Assembly (NCBI GenBank): GCA_030407005.1
Contig: JAUDYN010000005.1
Span: forward strand, 1,240,001-1,304,000
Reading direction: 5' to 3'
DNA from: Desarmillaria ectypa
Lineage: Eukaryota > Basidiomycota > Agaricomycetes > Agaricales > Physalacriaceae
DNA length: 64,000 nt
Part shown: positions 12,428-24,916 of the stretch, piece by piece
Layout of the letters: the number at the start of each line of letters is the position of its first letter
Numbering within the stretch: position 1 is the stretch's first letter
Translations under genes and position numbers: made by a program
Notes under the pieces: generated by a model
Told to the model about the DNA's origin: nothing
What the model saw: the letters and a program-made list of their open reading frames with translations, nothing else
Databases searched by the model: none

Positions 12428-14698
12428 ATGGCTGTCTTTGTGCCGTCTTCTTTCTGGCTCTACGCTATCGCTCTCTTTGCTTAGGTAGTGTTCAAAGTTA
12501 TCAGAATCGGACATCGCGAATCAGGACTTCCTCCCGGCCTCCGGCTGTACCTTTACTGGGAAATTTGAATATTTTCCCTATAGAAAAACATGTATTACAA
12601 GTACGCCGTCGAAGTCTTTAAATGAACACTACTCACACGTAACATTGATAGGTTCACTCAATGGGCGAGGGTCTATGGCGAAATCTATTCGGTAAGTTAA
12701 CGGTCGCCTCTAGTACAGTTTTCTACTAGTCTGATACCGAAGTATCCAGCTGAAGGTCGGGCCCAGCACATTCATCGTGATCACCAGTCCTGTCGTGGTG
12801 AAGGGACTAATGGACCGGCGAAGCGCGTCTACTTCGGACAGACCACCTCACTATATGGGGTCAGTTGTCACTGGTGGTTCAAATATAGTGTTGGCGGGAA
12901 ACTGTAAGTATAGCTTAATGAACAATATACAAAAATTGATACTCCATGAACGTAGCAGAAGTGTGGCGAGTGCTCCGTAAGGCAGCTCACACGATGTTGA
13001 CTGCACAAGCTTCACTAGAACATTTTCCCATTCAGAGAGCGGAGGCTGCGCAGCTCATGTACGACATTTTGCAATTACCTGAAGTTGGTTTCTACTCCTT
13101 CTATTTTTTTTCTTCGTCTGAAGTTAATAATTCCACGACAGGCCTTCTTTACTCACGTACGCCGTTACTCAAACTCTGTCATATTGTCCGTACTATATGG
13201 AAAACGTTGTCCGCGCTACGAATCTCCAGAAGCGAAAGCATTTTTTACAGTGAATCGTCTATGGAACCACGCACTGGAACCTGGAGCGCATCCTCCCCTA
13301 GATCTGCTGCCTTTTCTGAGATATCTGCCAGGAGCGTGGAAAGACCTCTGCAAGCAGGTTAGGAGACTACAGCGCCAACTGTACTTTGGTTTGCTCGATG
13401 AATGTCAAACACGGTTGCAGCATGGACAAGAAACTGGTTGCTTCATAGAAAGAGTATTACAAAACCAAAAATTCTTCGGCATGGACCGAGAATTGACGGG
13501 GTAGACTCGAATCTTTTTTTATAGTTTTGAACAACCAAGATTGATATTCATATTAGGTAACTTGGGGGTGCGCTTATCGAAGGCGGTTCTGATACGATGT
13601 CTTCCTTCCTTCCTTCCTTGATTCTAGCTTTGACGGCGTTTCCTGAGGCTCAACGAAAGGCGCAAGAAGAGATGGACAGGGTTCTTGGTGATCAAAGAAT
13701 ACCAACCCTGGATGACTTTGCCAATCTCCCATACATACAGGCCGTCATCAAAGAGGTTAGTCATTTGAACAAGACGATTATCTTCTGACTCTGAGTCTGA
13801 TGCGTTCTTCTCTGGGTAAGACTCATCGATTCAGACCGGTTGCTCCCCTTGCCATACCTCATGCAATGACAGCAACTAAGGAGGTGAGAGCTACCGTCGT
13901 CCCTTTGCGTATTCTCAATGGTGTCAGTATCGCGGTTACACGATACCGAAAGGCGCTACAGTATTAACCAATACGTGTGAGTTTTTTGCCACTGCGTCCT
14001 TTTCACAATTTCCTGACTTCGGGAAAAGGGGGAATGTTTCATGATCCAGGTCCGTATCGAAATCTGGGTGTCGATGAATATCGTAATCACAACTCCTTGA
14101 TTAGACGCGTTCGAAAACCCCGAGGTTTTTGATCCCGGCAGATATCTACTGACAGAACATGGTACGAAGCCTGGCGTTGATGATCATTGCTACTGGCCGA
14201 CTCTAGCCTTCGGAAACGGAAGTGTAAGACTTCAACGCGTTGTTCCTCCCTATTCGTACGATTGAATGACTTCTAGCGCATATGCCCTGGGATATATTTT
14301 GCTAACAATTCCTTGGTGTGTGCCTCGTTCTCCTGTTACTGCGATCTTCTTTGAAGATTGCTATAGGCGCTCAATGCAATGAATCTCATCTGGGCTTTTC
14401 AAATTTCTCCGCCTCTTGATGCCGCCACTGGTACGCCGCTTCCTGTCGACATTTTTGCTTACGAAAAGGTGCGCTTCCTTGCCGTAAAGTCAAGTATATC
14501 AGACTGAAGGCCTTGTTGGTTGTGCAGGGCATACCTACTGCACCTTGCCCGTTTCAATGTCAAATCACTCCGCGCAGTGACTCCAAGGCGAAGCTTATCA
14601 AGGCGGCTTTCCTCGATGCCGTGGATACATTCGTCAAATTCGAGAACGGTATATCTGCGGAAGATGAGGAATGGGTGAGGAATCATGGATTTCAGTGA
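12428..14698 (+). pseudogene. Cytochrome P450, tandem copy 1 (disrupted at 5' end)
   Basis: Microsomal-type P450 monooxygenase with about a dozen short exons. Recognisable parts in order: hydrophobic anchor; SGLPPG then PPAVPLLGNL; FTQWARVYGEIYS; I-helix region ALIEGGSDTMSSF; K-helix KETHRFRPVAPLAIPHA (the ExxR motif reads ETHR); NPEVFDPGRYLLTEHG; and heme loop FGNGSRICPG with Cys, split by an intron. From the I-helix on, everything is intact. At the 5' end two lesions break the frame: codon 19 is TAG (12482-12484) where copy 2 has TGG (Trp), and one base is missing near 12535-12540 inside the PPGPP hinge. A different first exon could avoid the stop but not the frameshift. The intron before THRFRP would need an AAG acceptor where copy 2 has CAG. 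I read this as a recent pseudogene; assembly error remains possible. Confidence 0.75.
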
Positions 14699-15161
14699 TG
14701 ATGATGCGCAATGTGTTTGAGTGCTGGTAAAAAAGAAGAGACTCCAAGATGGTGTTTAATCACGGGGTGACGAAGGCAAGAATTGCTGCGACGTGTTCTG
14801 CGCTAATTTAAAACGACCATTCTCACAATTTAGACGTGCGTCTTCTTGTCATGTACTGAACATCATCACTCGTGAAAGTAACAAGATCAAAGTCCAGTAT
14901 CTATATAATAGGTAAGACTCCGTCTTTAGGCAGCCCATCCTTGCCGAGTTGGATTAGGATCGTGCTGAAGTGGACCCTATGACATCACCACCAAAAGGAA
15001 CCTTCAATGTTGCGAGAACTCACGGTCTATCCACCAATGGGACAACTCTTGTGCAACAGCTCTATGAAGCTAGTTAGCATACGAGCATTCAATGCCCGAC
15101 TGATACCTTTATATGTTCGGCTCGATTCTTGTTTGGAACTCACTTCTTTGTCTTTGCTCAA
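14699..15161. other. Spacer between the two P450 copies
   Basis: Short intergenic stretch holding a TATATAA box at 14902-14908, but 250 bp from the presumed ATG of copy 2, compared with 28 bp for copy 1. No open frame of note. Confidence 0.4.
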
Positions 15162-17426
15162 ATGACCGTCAGAGAGTGGTCTATTTAGATCTTCATATTC
15201 TCCCTACTTGTCTGGGTGGTGCTCAGATTGAGGAAGATTGTCAGCCGCGAGCCCGGTCTTCCTCCAGGACCTCCGACTGTGCCTCTGCGAGGAAACTTGC
15301 ATATATTTCCTACGGAATATGCGCACTACAGGTTAGCCAAGATTCAGCCTACTGTTCTGGGAGAACACTAATCGGCTCATCTACTCCAGGTTTACGGAAT
15401 GGGCGAGGATTTATGGCGATATTTACTCAGTATGTCGACGGTGGATTCAACTCTGAATTTTACTGGAAAAAAAAAAAACTTAACCCATAGCTCAAGGTCG
15501 GTCCTGGTACGGCGATCGTTATCACAAGCGCAGCAGCAGTGAAAGTGTCAATGGACAAACGAAGTGCCTCCACCGCAGACAGGCCACCACACTACATGGC
15601 AGATGTCGTCGCCGGTGGACTGAACATGGTGTTGGCACGATACTGTAAGAGGGGATCACCTGATGGAGCTTATTTAGATCTTGACAAGATCCTATTGAAG
15701 CGGACGTGTGGATTGTTCTTCGCAAGAACGCCCACGCGATGCTGACTCCCAATGCTTCCCTCGAGCACGTTCCCATCCAGAGTGCGGAGGCCGCACAGCT
15801 CATGTATGATATATTGCAAACACCTGAAGTTGGTCTTTTTATTTCCCTATCCGTCGTGTCAAAGTTGAATGACTTCGTAACGGGCCTTCTACACTCATGT
15901 TCGCCGATACTCAAGTTTTTCCATACTCTCCATAACCTACGGAAAGCGATGCCCACGCTACGAGTCTCCTGAGGTGACCTCATTCTTTGAAGCACAGCAT
16001 TTATGGGCACTCGTGCTGGAACCTGGAGCACATCCTCCTGTGGATCTTTTGCCTTTTTTGTGGCACCTTCCAGGAGTACGGAAAGATTTTTGCAAAGAAA
16101 ACAGACTACAGCGCCGGTTGTATTTTGGTTTACTCGACGAGTGTCAGGCAAGACTGTAACATGGCCAGGAAAATGGGTGCTTTATGGAAAAGGTTTTACA
16201 GAATCAAGAACTCCTTGGCTTGAGCCGCGAATTGGCAGGGTAAGTAGCTTCATTATTGCTTTGACTCTTGCGCTGCATTTTCATAGGTATCTCGGAGGCG
16301 TTCTAATCGAAGGTGGTTCGGACACGACATCCTCGTTCCTGCAGTCTCTGATCCTAGCTCTTGTGGCATTCCCCGAGGCGCAACGAAACTCCCAAGAAGA
16401 AATGGACAGGGTTGTTAGTGATCAAAGGTTGCCAACACTGGATGATTTTTCCAATCTGCCTTATATATAGGCCGTCCTCAAGGAGGTTCGTTTACTTTCC
16501 AAGTCACCAAAGCGTCATTTCCCCCTCGTATTCTCCTCTGACAGACCCATCGGTTTAAACCAGTCGCTCCCATTGCTATTCCTCATGGGGTGTTGGCAGC
16601 CGAAGAAGTGAGCGATATGCTCATCCCTTTCCCTTGTATCTAAGCTCTGTTAGTATCGTGGATATATGATACCGAAAGGCGCAACAATCTTTGTCAATGC
16701 ATGTTAGGGTTCTGATCTTAACCATTGACCTCATTTTTTTTTTTCCAAGTAGGGGGAATATTCCATGATCCAGGTAGGATCACCACGTGTAGCTTGAAAC
16801 GTTCAAAGTCGCAGACCTTTTGAATAGACGTATATGATGAATCCGAGGTCTTCAATCCAGACAGGTACTTGTTAACAGAGCATGGAATGAAACTGGGTGT
16901 CGATGACAGTCATTTTCGCTCGACTCTTGCATTCGGAAGTGGGAGAGTAAGTCATTCTCGATACAGCATGATACATTTCCAATGGCACTACAAATTCAAT
17001 AGCACATATGTCCTGGGATGCATCTTGCCAACAACTCACTGGTAAACAAACCATTTCTCTTCTGGAATGAATCATGTTCGAAGTGTGTACTAGATGCTCC
17101 ACACCATGAACCTCATCTGGGCCTTCCAGTTCTCTCCTGTGAAAGATCCTGTGACTAGCGCGATCCTTCCTGTAAATATCTTTTATTACGAAAAGGTGTG
17201 TTCATTGCATTCTTTCTACGATCCTGCCCGGACTGGCGCCGCTATACAGGGAATTCTCATTGCGCCTCGACTGTTCTAATGTCGAATCGTCCCGCGAAGC
17301 GAAAGCAGAGTCAAGTTAATCAAGAGAGCGTCTTTCGATGCCGAGGATGTATTAGTCAAATTCGAGAGTAGAATATCAGCAGAAGATAAGGACTGGGTAG
17401 AGAAATATAGGGCATGTGTCATGTAA
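15162..17426 (+). pseudogene. Cytochrome P450, tandem copy 2 (four nonsense codons)
   Basis: Paralogue of copy 1 with the same exon order and close protein similarity throughout (GLPPGPPTVPLRGNL, FTEWARIYGDIYS, HYMADVVAGGLNMVLARY, LIEGGSDTTSSF, ETHRFKPVAPIAIPHG, RYLLTEHGMKLGVDD). Four in-frame stops lie where copy 1 has sense codons: TAG at 15186-15188 (copy 1 TGG), TAA at 16157-16159 (copy 1 CAG), TAG at 16468-16470 (copy 1 CAG) and TAA at 17277-17279 (copy 1 CAA). The heme loop reads FGSGR-HICPG, so the arginine of FxxGxRxCxG is histidine (CAC at 17003-17005, CGC in copy 1). The splice sites are still mostly canonical, so inactivation came by point mutation. It cannot make a working P450. 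Confidence 0.85.
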
Positions 17427-19201
17427 TAGAACGAAGGAATGCAGGAGAATGACAGAAATATTAGGAAGGGCTGAGTTATTACGAAGGCCGCCGTTATAAG
17501 GCGTCAATAATGTACTTATTCTCAAGTGGCAGATTATGAAACCTGAGCCAGGTAGAATTCGAGGGGATGAAGGGTGTATATACGATTAAGTGGGTGAGAC
17601 CAATCAAGCGAGTCTCTGGGGCCACAACGTTCTTGGAAAGTGACGGGACGTGGTAACCTGCCGCAGAAGATCATATAAGGAACGAGGGGGGGGGCAGAAA
17701 AAACAAACAATTTAATGCCGAGGACATTTGTGCTCGAGCGCAGAATAACGAGAAGATACATTAATCGGTACACTGCGTATACCAGGTATATATGGCATCA
17801 CGATCAGGCCGCTTCAAGCATTCATGCTATTGGAGAATGATATGAATAGAAAGTGCCAAGTGGATGTGGATCCATTTCAAGGGTAACAAGCAAATAGAAG
17901 TGCTATCTCCTAACCAGCCACGAATCAGTGCTAAGCGACGGTAAATGTTACCTAGCGTATGTAGTTTTGGACCCCCTGGGACCCCAAGTCAATCCGGGGT
18001 AGAATGTCTTGCGCTATGAAGGACGTGCTGGGAATACAAGGGCAGTGGCTCGTAAAGATTCTATGCAGAAGCTTTGAATGAGATACACGAAATTAGTGTT
18101 ATGTTAGGCATCCGACTGGGTCAAGAAATCAAGTGAAAACAGAGAGGTACTTAATGATCGTTTGAGCGAAGCTAAGGGAGAGCAGAGATTTGACCGATAA
18201 GATACAGTGGTGGAAAGATCCTGATGAGTAGACAACTCTGTCCATGTTAAGAGGACACCTATAAGATTTCCCCTTCATAAGATTGGTTCGAGTAGTCCAG
18301 TATATCTGGAGAAGTATGATAACGACGGGATGATAGAAGTGATATGTTTACGGTTGCGTGGTGACAATGCTTGTACCATGCTTATAGAATGATAATATGT
18401 CAAGATGGCAAGTAGATCTTTTGGTCCACATTAACACTGCTGGGTCGAGGTACAGATAAGCAGTTCACTGCGGCGGCAGGAAGGCGGGCCCAGATATCGA
18501 CCGCCAGGGGATTCGGGTCGGGACCCGACGCTCGGGAAAAATAGATCATAGCGCCACATGACGTCAAAGGCGGCGGAGTACTGCGGCGCTATTTTGGTCC
18601 CGTCGAGCGATGATGATGATAGCCTACAGAGTAACTTATGTTATGCTTTGCCAATAACAACTCGTTATTATGATCGTTAATTTTCCTGAGCGACTCATTA
18701 ATATTCAGAAAACTACTGGGGTTAAACCTGAAGACAACTAAAGCAGGAATACAGGACTCGGATCCCCAACGGGATGAGAAACGGGACAGACCGGCAGGCG
18801 CATCAAGTACCAGAAACGGCAGAAAGGCGCCGCGTGACGATATCAGTGAGTCACCAAGGGTCACCAGCACGAGACAGCGCAGTCCAATTGAATCAGCCGA
18901 GTCCGTGATTGCTTGGCGACTCGGTTACCGGATATTACAGATATCCGGCGAAGCATTAACCCAGTGGACAGAAGACAGACGAAAAGTCAGGAGACTCGAA
19001 AGACAAAAACAAGCGCCCACATTCGGCGGACAATGCAGCGGAACACAGAACGAAGTTGAAAGAAGCACGGAACTGGGAAAAGAACAAAGGAGACTGCACA
19101 GCCACTGTCAGGGAAGTACTGTGTTATGTAATCAGGGACCAAAGACACGCTGAGGTATAAATACGCGAGGGGGTCCACGCTGACAGGCCTTTTACCCCTT
19201 G
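17427..19201. other. Gene-poor stretch with GC-rich palindromes
   Basis: No gene was recognised in about 1.8 kb. Near 18.47-18.6 kb there is a locally GC-rich block with a perfect short inverted repeat (TCGGGTC-GG-GACCCGA near 18513), an 8-bp inverted repeat ATAGCGCC/GGCGCTAT about 30 bp apart, and a TGACGTCA palindrome. Their role is unknown. Confidence 0.4.
19156..19163 (+). promoter_or_regulatory. TATA box of the gene at 19202
   Basis: TATAAATA lies about 40 bp before the ATG at 19202, a normal spacing for a fungal core promoter. Confidence 0.45.
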
Positions 19202-19975
19202 ATGTCCACGTCAATTGCTTTCACCCCTTCAGTCACTTCGTCATTCCCTGCCTGTAATAAACGTCTTTTTTCTTCGTCTGACATTACTCTTGCCATCCCC
19301 GAAGACGAGCCACCCCGCAAGAAACAGTGTAAAACCCCGATGTCCGGACTCAGGAGAACCCACTCGTTCCTTTCGCTGTCAGACTTACCCCAGCAGCAGG
19401 ATCAACAGCAGTCGATGTACATGCCACAGAGTAGGGGCAGAGGCCGGGCCCGTGGAAGGAAGATGAGCATGTCGCCGGCAGAGGGAGACTTTCGGGCGTG
19501 TTTGGAGGCGTCTATTGCTTCAAGCCTCGCGCCTATAAGCCGCCCATACAGCGGCGCGCAGCGGTCGCATGCTTCGTCGCCGGAACGGATCGCGTCGAAC
19601 TCCTACTACTCCTCAGCGCCACGTGTCTCTTCTCCCTTATGTCCCTCACGGCGCCCTTCATTCATATTTACTTCATCTGCCACTCGCCCTCGCAAAGGGA
19701 AATGCGAGCCGGACCTCCATCGTATTGCCATCCAAACATGCATGCGTTCGACGTCCGAGGGGCAAAAGATCCTGACGATGGGCCCACGGCTGGCCATGAA
19801 CATTGCGCATGCAACTCGGGAGTTGGAACGCATTGTTAAGGAGCGCGGATTGGAAATTTTTGACAAAAGGATCGAGGAGGACATTACTATGGTTGAGTCA
19901 ACAACTAAGCCTTGGATCAACGTGTCGGGGGAGCGGACGGGCGATGATTGGGAGATGATCAATTGCGGCGCATAG
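19202..19975 (+). CDS. Hypothetical serine-rich protein, probably nuclear
   Basis: Single-exon gene for a 257-residue protein of unknown function. It opens with MSTSIAFTPSVTSSFPACNK, followed by a basic patch EPPRKKQCK that looks like a nuclear localisation signal and a serine-rich RRTHSFLSLSDLP stretch. A Gln-rich run (residues about 65-75), an RGRGRARGRK segment and a Ser/Pro-rich middle follow. The C-terminal 80 residues look folded and mostly helical (IAIQTCMRSTSEGQKIL; NIAHATRELERIVKERGLEI). No catalytic motif is visible. The start follows a TATA box closely, and the ATG at 19202 is the first in frame. I do not recognise the family; nuclear localisation is inferred from the basic patch. 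Confidence 0.7.
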   Translation: MSTSIAFTPSVTSSFPACNKRLFSSSDITLAIPEDEPPRKKQCKTPMSGLRRTHSFLSLSDLPQQQDQQQSMYMPQSRGRGRARGRKMSMSPAEGDFRACLEASIASSLAPISRPYSGAQRSHASSPERIASNSYYSSAPRVSSPLCPSRRPSFIFTSSATRPRKGKCEPDLHRIAIQTCMRSTSEGQKILTMGPRLAMNIAHATRELERIVKERGLEIFDKRIEEDITMVESTTKPWINVSGERTGDDWEMINCGA

Positions 19976-22807
19976 GCTTGTCGCGCTTCGACACCACTCG
20001 GACTCACTGAGCACCATCATACTATCATTTTGGGATTTTTGGGACATTCATCTGTACTTTTACATGCATCTTGGGTTTCATTATCTATGTTGTTGTTTTC
20101 TTGCTGTTGTATACCTACCAAACGCTACCTTGCATATTCATCCTACGTATCAGACTAATAATCCTACCAATATCTGTCTCCTGTATCAAATAAGAATTCG
20201 AACTCACTGAGACTTAATGCAATGGTATGCGTGCGCAACCAGACTCCGAGGGCGGGACTTCGCACTCATCCTGAGTCGAACGGCGTTCCGTATATCCTTG
20301 GCGGAACCCAATTCCGTTCCTATTGCTGCGGAAAAGCCACAGGGGCACGGATGCAAATGTTAAAATTGTAGGGTCGCATGACTACCGTGAGACATCCAGC
20401 CTTTGCCTTGTTTTTTTTTTTTCGTATCCAGAATGCGCCACATAGCTTGTGGAATGGTGGAGCCTTACCTTGTGTTTCTCAGCCCTGAAGAATGGTTACA
20501 GAACCTTATATTGATCAACCCAAACGATGTGTCCTTACAAGCGCATAGAATCTAGAGATCACAGTGAAAGGGAGAGTACTTATGCTTGATGGAGACATCT
20601 TGAAAAAAAAATCCGGAAACCAGAATAAAGCGCGTAGGATCGCTATTTGAAATGACCTAGAACAAGTTGCTACTCCTGAGCCCTTTCTTCGCTATAAGAA
20701 TGCATAACATACATTAGGTCCAGCCTCCATACTTATTCTTCCATTGTAGAATTCATCAGTTTGAACGCCGGCGTCAGAGTTAAGAGCCCGGAAATAGTCG
20801 TTAAAACAAAGCATAGGCCTTCTCGCGGTTCGAAAACGATGATCCCCGAATAGGCCCTTTGGGGGCATGGTAGCACAGAAGAAAGCATTAAGCTGGGCGT
20901 AAATCGGCAAAGCCTGGTAGAAAGACAAGAGATTACTTGTACAGAGCTGAAGAGAAAAGAATTGTTGGAATCCTGGGTGTTGCGCAGGGTAGACTCCAGG
21001 CTGGTAAAGCTAGAATGTACTACAACTTTCTATAACTCTCTTGCTTACTCATCGACTCTCGGCATGATGCCGGATTGCTCCTTCTAGAACTTTCCAGCAA
21101 AATCCCAACAAGAATGACGACAAGTAGTCATCTTCAGCGGAAAGACTAGCATTTCTAAGCCTCGTAAAGAAACACCGCTGATGGAAGACGTACGGGCCTT
21201 ATAATGGGCTCATTACGGAGAAGAAAGTTAATGGTGAGTCGAGGTCCGGGGTTTGTCATAAATAAAAGAGAAGCAGGACAGAGTCCGCCAATGATTGATA
21301 GTCATGTGCATTGTATCGAGCTCAAATCGAGCTCAGAGGAAATTAACGTTACATCGGAAGAGCCAGATGCTGGAGCCCAGGGTCTACGTGATTTCCTTTC
21401 CCAAGTAGAAACTGTTAAAGAAGTCTGGAAAATGAAGAGGTGAAGTTGTTGGAATTGGAATTGATCCATAACTCCATAGCTACTATAAGTGGAAACGTCG
21501 CCATATGTACAGCAGTTACTTAGCTATGTATTTCCTGGACTACGTACAGGTTAGTTATAGGTATAATGGTTGTATTTAAGTAGCTATAAGCTGGCTAATG
21601 AAACCTCGCCAGCTTCTTAACCCACACTCTCTCTGGTATACTTTGCACATCATATTTGGAGAAGAGACAGAACGCATCACGAATTCTCACAGGAGTGTGG
21701 GTGAAGTGGTACCTAGTTCAATCTCCTGCTCACTACTAGTGCTAAGAGATCGATCTGATCGATCAACGAGATTTCGAGCTTTTCATGGCACTGACAGTCA
21801 GTCGCCGTTTGATTCTTATACGGATTTACTTACGTGTTTGCTTATTTTCGCGGGGATTTCGTAGTATATACGGCTGTAAAATTCGTAGTTAGTCACTATG
21901 TCGTGTTTGCCACAGATGTAAACCATTTTGCTACTCACTTCGTTTGAGTACGGCCCCGCAATTCTAACACCTGAGGTGGCAAGGATTCACAACATAATTG
22001 CTTCGTGTTTTCCCTATGCTCTCAGCCTCATTGCAGAGACAAAGATGCTAGTAACATCTATGAAATTCCATCGAGAAGTCAGAGGCACACGTGGTGTGAT
22101 TTAGTACGAGGTGTGTGATCAGGGTTTTGGATCGCGGGCCGTCCCGCGTACTTGCCACTCGCTAGGTTCACAAAGACACGACAACTTAGTATCACCATGG
22201 TTCCTCTCCGTTGGTTCCACCTCTGCACCAGTGCCGAATGTGTATAATGACTGCATTGTGTTCTAGAGACACCTGGAAAGATGTAGACCCATTTTATTTG
22301 CATTGATCAAATTATCTGGTAGTGTATCGCGCCTATCATCACTATCGCTATGTATTTCGCGCGAAAGCTGGGTTCGACTCTCAGCCAGAGAGTGATTTAC
22401 CTCATGGGAACTCAGAACTGCCTTCACCTTCCGCTCCTGCCGCACATTCCTGCTATGTTGTTCCAATTTTATGACTAGTCGTTGTCTGGTGCTTACCTGG
22501 CCATCCGGGCCTTTTCAACCTTGCCCTTAAAATGTCTTATAAAGGTCGTGTTGTATTCTTACTTGGAGAACAGAGGATTTCTTCAAGGAGCTGTGCCACA
22601 GCTTATAGTACTTTTTAAGATCCAAGAAATAAGAAACCTCTGTGGACCTTCTTCAATTGCCAGTTGCTGCCGCTGCAGTACTACAAGTTCGTGTGTTCCC
22701 CGTTGCTGTGTTCATTTTAATTATACGACCTCATCCTTGATTAGAAGAAATCACTCTCACAACTACTTACTCCATCCACCACACTACATCAATCAACCTA
22801 CAAAGCC
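19976..22807. other. Intergenic, about 2.8 kb, no gene recognised
   Basis: Only short open frames occur (for example 20692-20928 minus, 21204-21443 plus, 21598-21864 plus). None shows a family motif, good splice partners or a repeated-element signature. A poly-T tract lies near 20.41 kb. A TTCGACT loop near 22.37 kb resembles a tRNA T-arm but no full cloverleaf can be drawn. Confidence 0.4.
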
Positions 22808-23298
22808 ATGTACATCGCCACGAACGACAAGAAAATACAACCGCGTCCCGTCCTTCCCGGCGACAAAAATACACTTCGTCCGTGGCCCAAGTATCACCTT
22901 GAAGCATCAACTTCTTCTTCTCCTCGCCCTTTCAAACGAGCCAAGACGGCTCCGAGTTCGAAGGACGGGCCACACATACTACATTCATACAAACTACAGC
23001 CCTTCTCACCTTCAATGTACGATGAAGACCAGTCTTTCGACGGTTACGACTCTTCATCCACTCAGTCCGATAAAATGGACGAGGGACATATACTGTCAGA
23101 GCCTGATGAGTTTCTGCTGGGTGCGGCTGGCACAAGAGAGCCAAACTCCCACAGGACGCCTACAGCAGTGATACAAAAGGCAGTGATATCACCGTCGGCA
23201 ATTCGTTACTAGACCCGATGAGCTCACAGACGGCTGTGGGCACGGAGTTGGAAGACGAGCCTTCTGCAGTTACACGGGAACATTCCATAGAACGCTGA
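22808..23298 (+). CDS. Small hypothetical Ser/Asp-rich protein
   Basis: Unrecognised small gene. I model two exons, 22808-23109 and 23166-23298, joined by a 56-nt intron with donor GTTTCT and acceptor CTACAG, giving 144 residues. Without the intron the first frame stops at 23212 after a segment that looks out of register. With it the protein continues as a polar, acidic tail (SDTKGSDITVGNSLLDPM, ending REHSIER). The N-terminal half carries a basic patch RPFKRAKTAPSSK and Ser/Asp-rich runs, suggesting a disordered, possibly nuclear protein. No domain is recognised. The unspliced 134-residue form is the alternative. Confidence 0.45.
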
Positions 23299-24916
23299 AC
23301 CGATTCGGCATGAATTTGAATGCTGTACTCGCTTTTTAGTGGTCTGTACTTGTGTTCGATTTGTCTGCAATAATAGTAGCTTTCTCTCATGGTAGAAACC
23401 AAGTCGGAAGCGTTGTTCCGACAACAAGCAACTTTCCTCCGGCGGAATCTCTTCCCGAGGTCTAAAAATGTCGGTGCTTGTTCTTCGGAGAGTACCACAA
23501 GTGGATGTCTGAGGACCAGACTAAGCTGTATGCGGCGTCTGCGTTATTGTAATGGCTTCTCGAAGCCTTGACATTACTTTGAAGATCTTGTGAAGAACCG
23601 GAGGTATTTGGGTAGAGGGTGGAAGCCGAGCGAAGAGGATATACTAACATCAAATCAATGAACTGGGTTCATCTGCGCATAGCAAGAGATACGGGAGAAG
23701 GCGACCATCACGCATCAAAGGCTGTATGGATCGTGCACAACACTGAGTAGTACATCATTTCTATTAATGGGTGTCGATGGTGTGGGGAAGAGATGTGAAG
23801 AACTGCATGCTGTGCCCACTGGACCATATGGTAGCTAAGTGAAGCGTGATTCAGGATCACTGTTTTTAGTCCGTCCTGGAGTTCGATACGAAGTACATTT
23901 TGGCTATGTCAGGAAAGGTGCACAGCTCTGAGATGTGTCTCTTCTCGGTCAGCATCCAGAAGTTCCATTGCTACACTGAGTCCGAGGTTGTCTAACATAG
24001 GACGGGAATATCCTACATCTATGTGCCCAAGACCGTAGCCGGTGGTAGGGTTCGTTCTCATGATGCTGTAGAGGGCCCAGTTTCGCCAAGACGCTTAAAT
24101 CTACTCTTTACAGTTGGACTCGAAGAGCAACAGCATCCTGTCGAGTCCGAAAAGGGTTTGGGTCCTCTTGCGGAACTATATACCGAATACGCTTTGTTAA
24201 CAAGTACTTACATGAAGCTGATGAGAAAACAAACATTGCACCTACCATTCGGTATCTCTGAGCCGTTTGCACGCAATACACAGGATGAAGGAAGTGTCGC
24301 AGAAGGAGACACTGGGGCATGCAAGACCAGTTAGATCCAGTCATTAACGCGTGCAAGGAAGAGGAGATAACGTTAACGGCGACATCACGAGAGAGAATAA
24401 GCATAGAAATGCACTGGCCGTAGTACACTTGGTGGTCCGCAGGTCTTCAAGCGTATCAATCTCGGATACTTGAAAACAAAATCATGACAATATACCCATT
24501 CGCGAACTCCGGATGGCCGTGCAAGACTCGGAAGCACTATGGAATACCATGAACGCGATAAAGTGTTCAATTCACTTACGGTTCCAGTAGTGCTGTGACT
24601 ATACACAGGACCAGTCGAGCGACTGGTCAGCGCCGACAGATGGTGGTAGTAGCCGTATAAGGGTCAAGGAATTTGACCGTGATATGATATTACATCATGA
24701 CCCTTCCTTTTTTCCCTACTTCGAACAGTGATCACCCTTCTGGCGAATTGAATGCTCCTGCCACTAAACACGTGTGCTGGGCGCTCGGTGCTATCCCATT
24801 CCTTCCTCTGTCCATGCGAATGCCGATACCTGTCACCAGCTTCTCGATACACGGGCATGAGTCACCTTTGGGCGTCTATCTTATGCTTCTTTCTTGCCTC
24901 TTAATACAGGATCAAC
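23299..24916. other. Intergenic, about 1.6 kb
   Basis: Contains a 103-codon open frame at 24023-24334 (plus) and a 112-codon one at 23160-23498 (minus). Neither resembles a known family and neither has convincing splice continuation, so I do not call them genes. Confidence 0.35.

Noticed and set aside
22310..22400. Possible tRNA with a CTGGG-TTCGACT-CTCAG T-arm
   Set aside because: The T-arm and part of an acceptor stem fit, but there is no proper D-arm or anticodon stem and the acceptor has a mismatch. Probably chance.
24023..24334. 103-codon open frame upstream of the DUF6535 gene
   Set aside because: Isolated, no family features, and not connectable by splicing to the DUF6535 start.
19976..24916. 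Gene-poor interval as a transposon relic
   Set aside because: No transposase, reverse transcriptase or integrase motif, no terminal repeat and no target duplication could be seen by eye.
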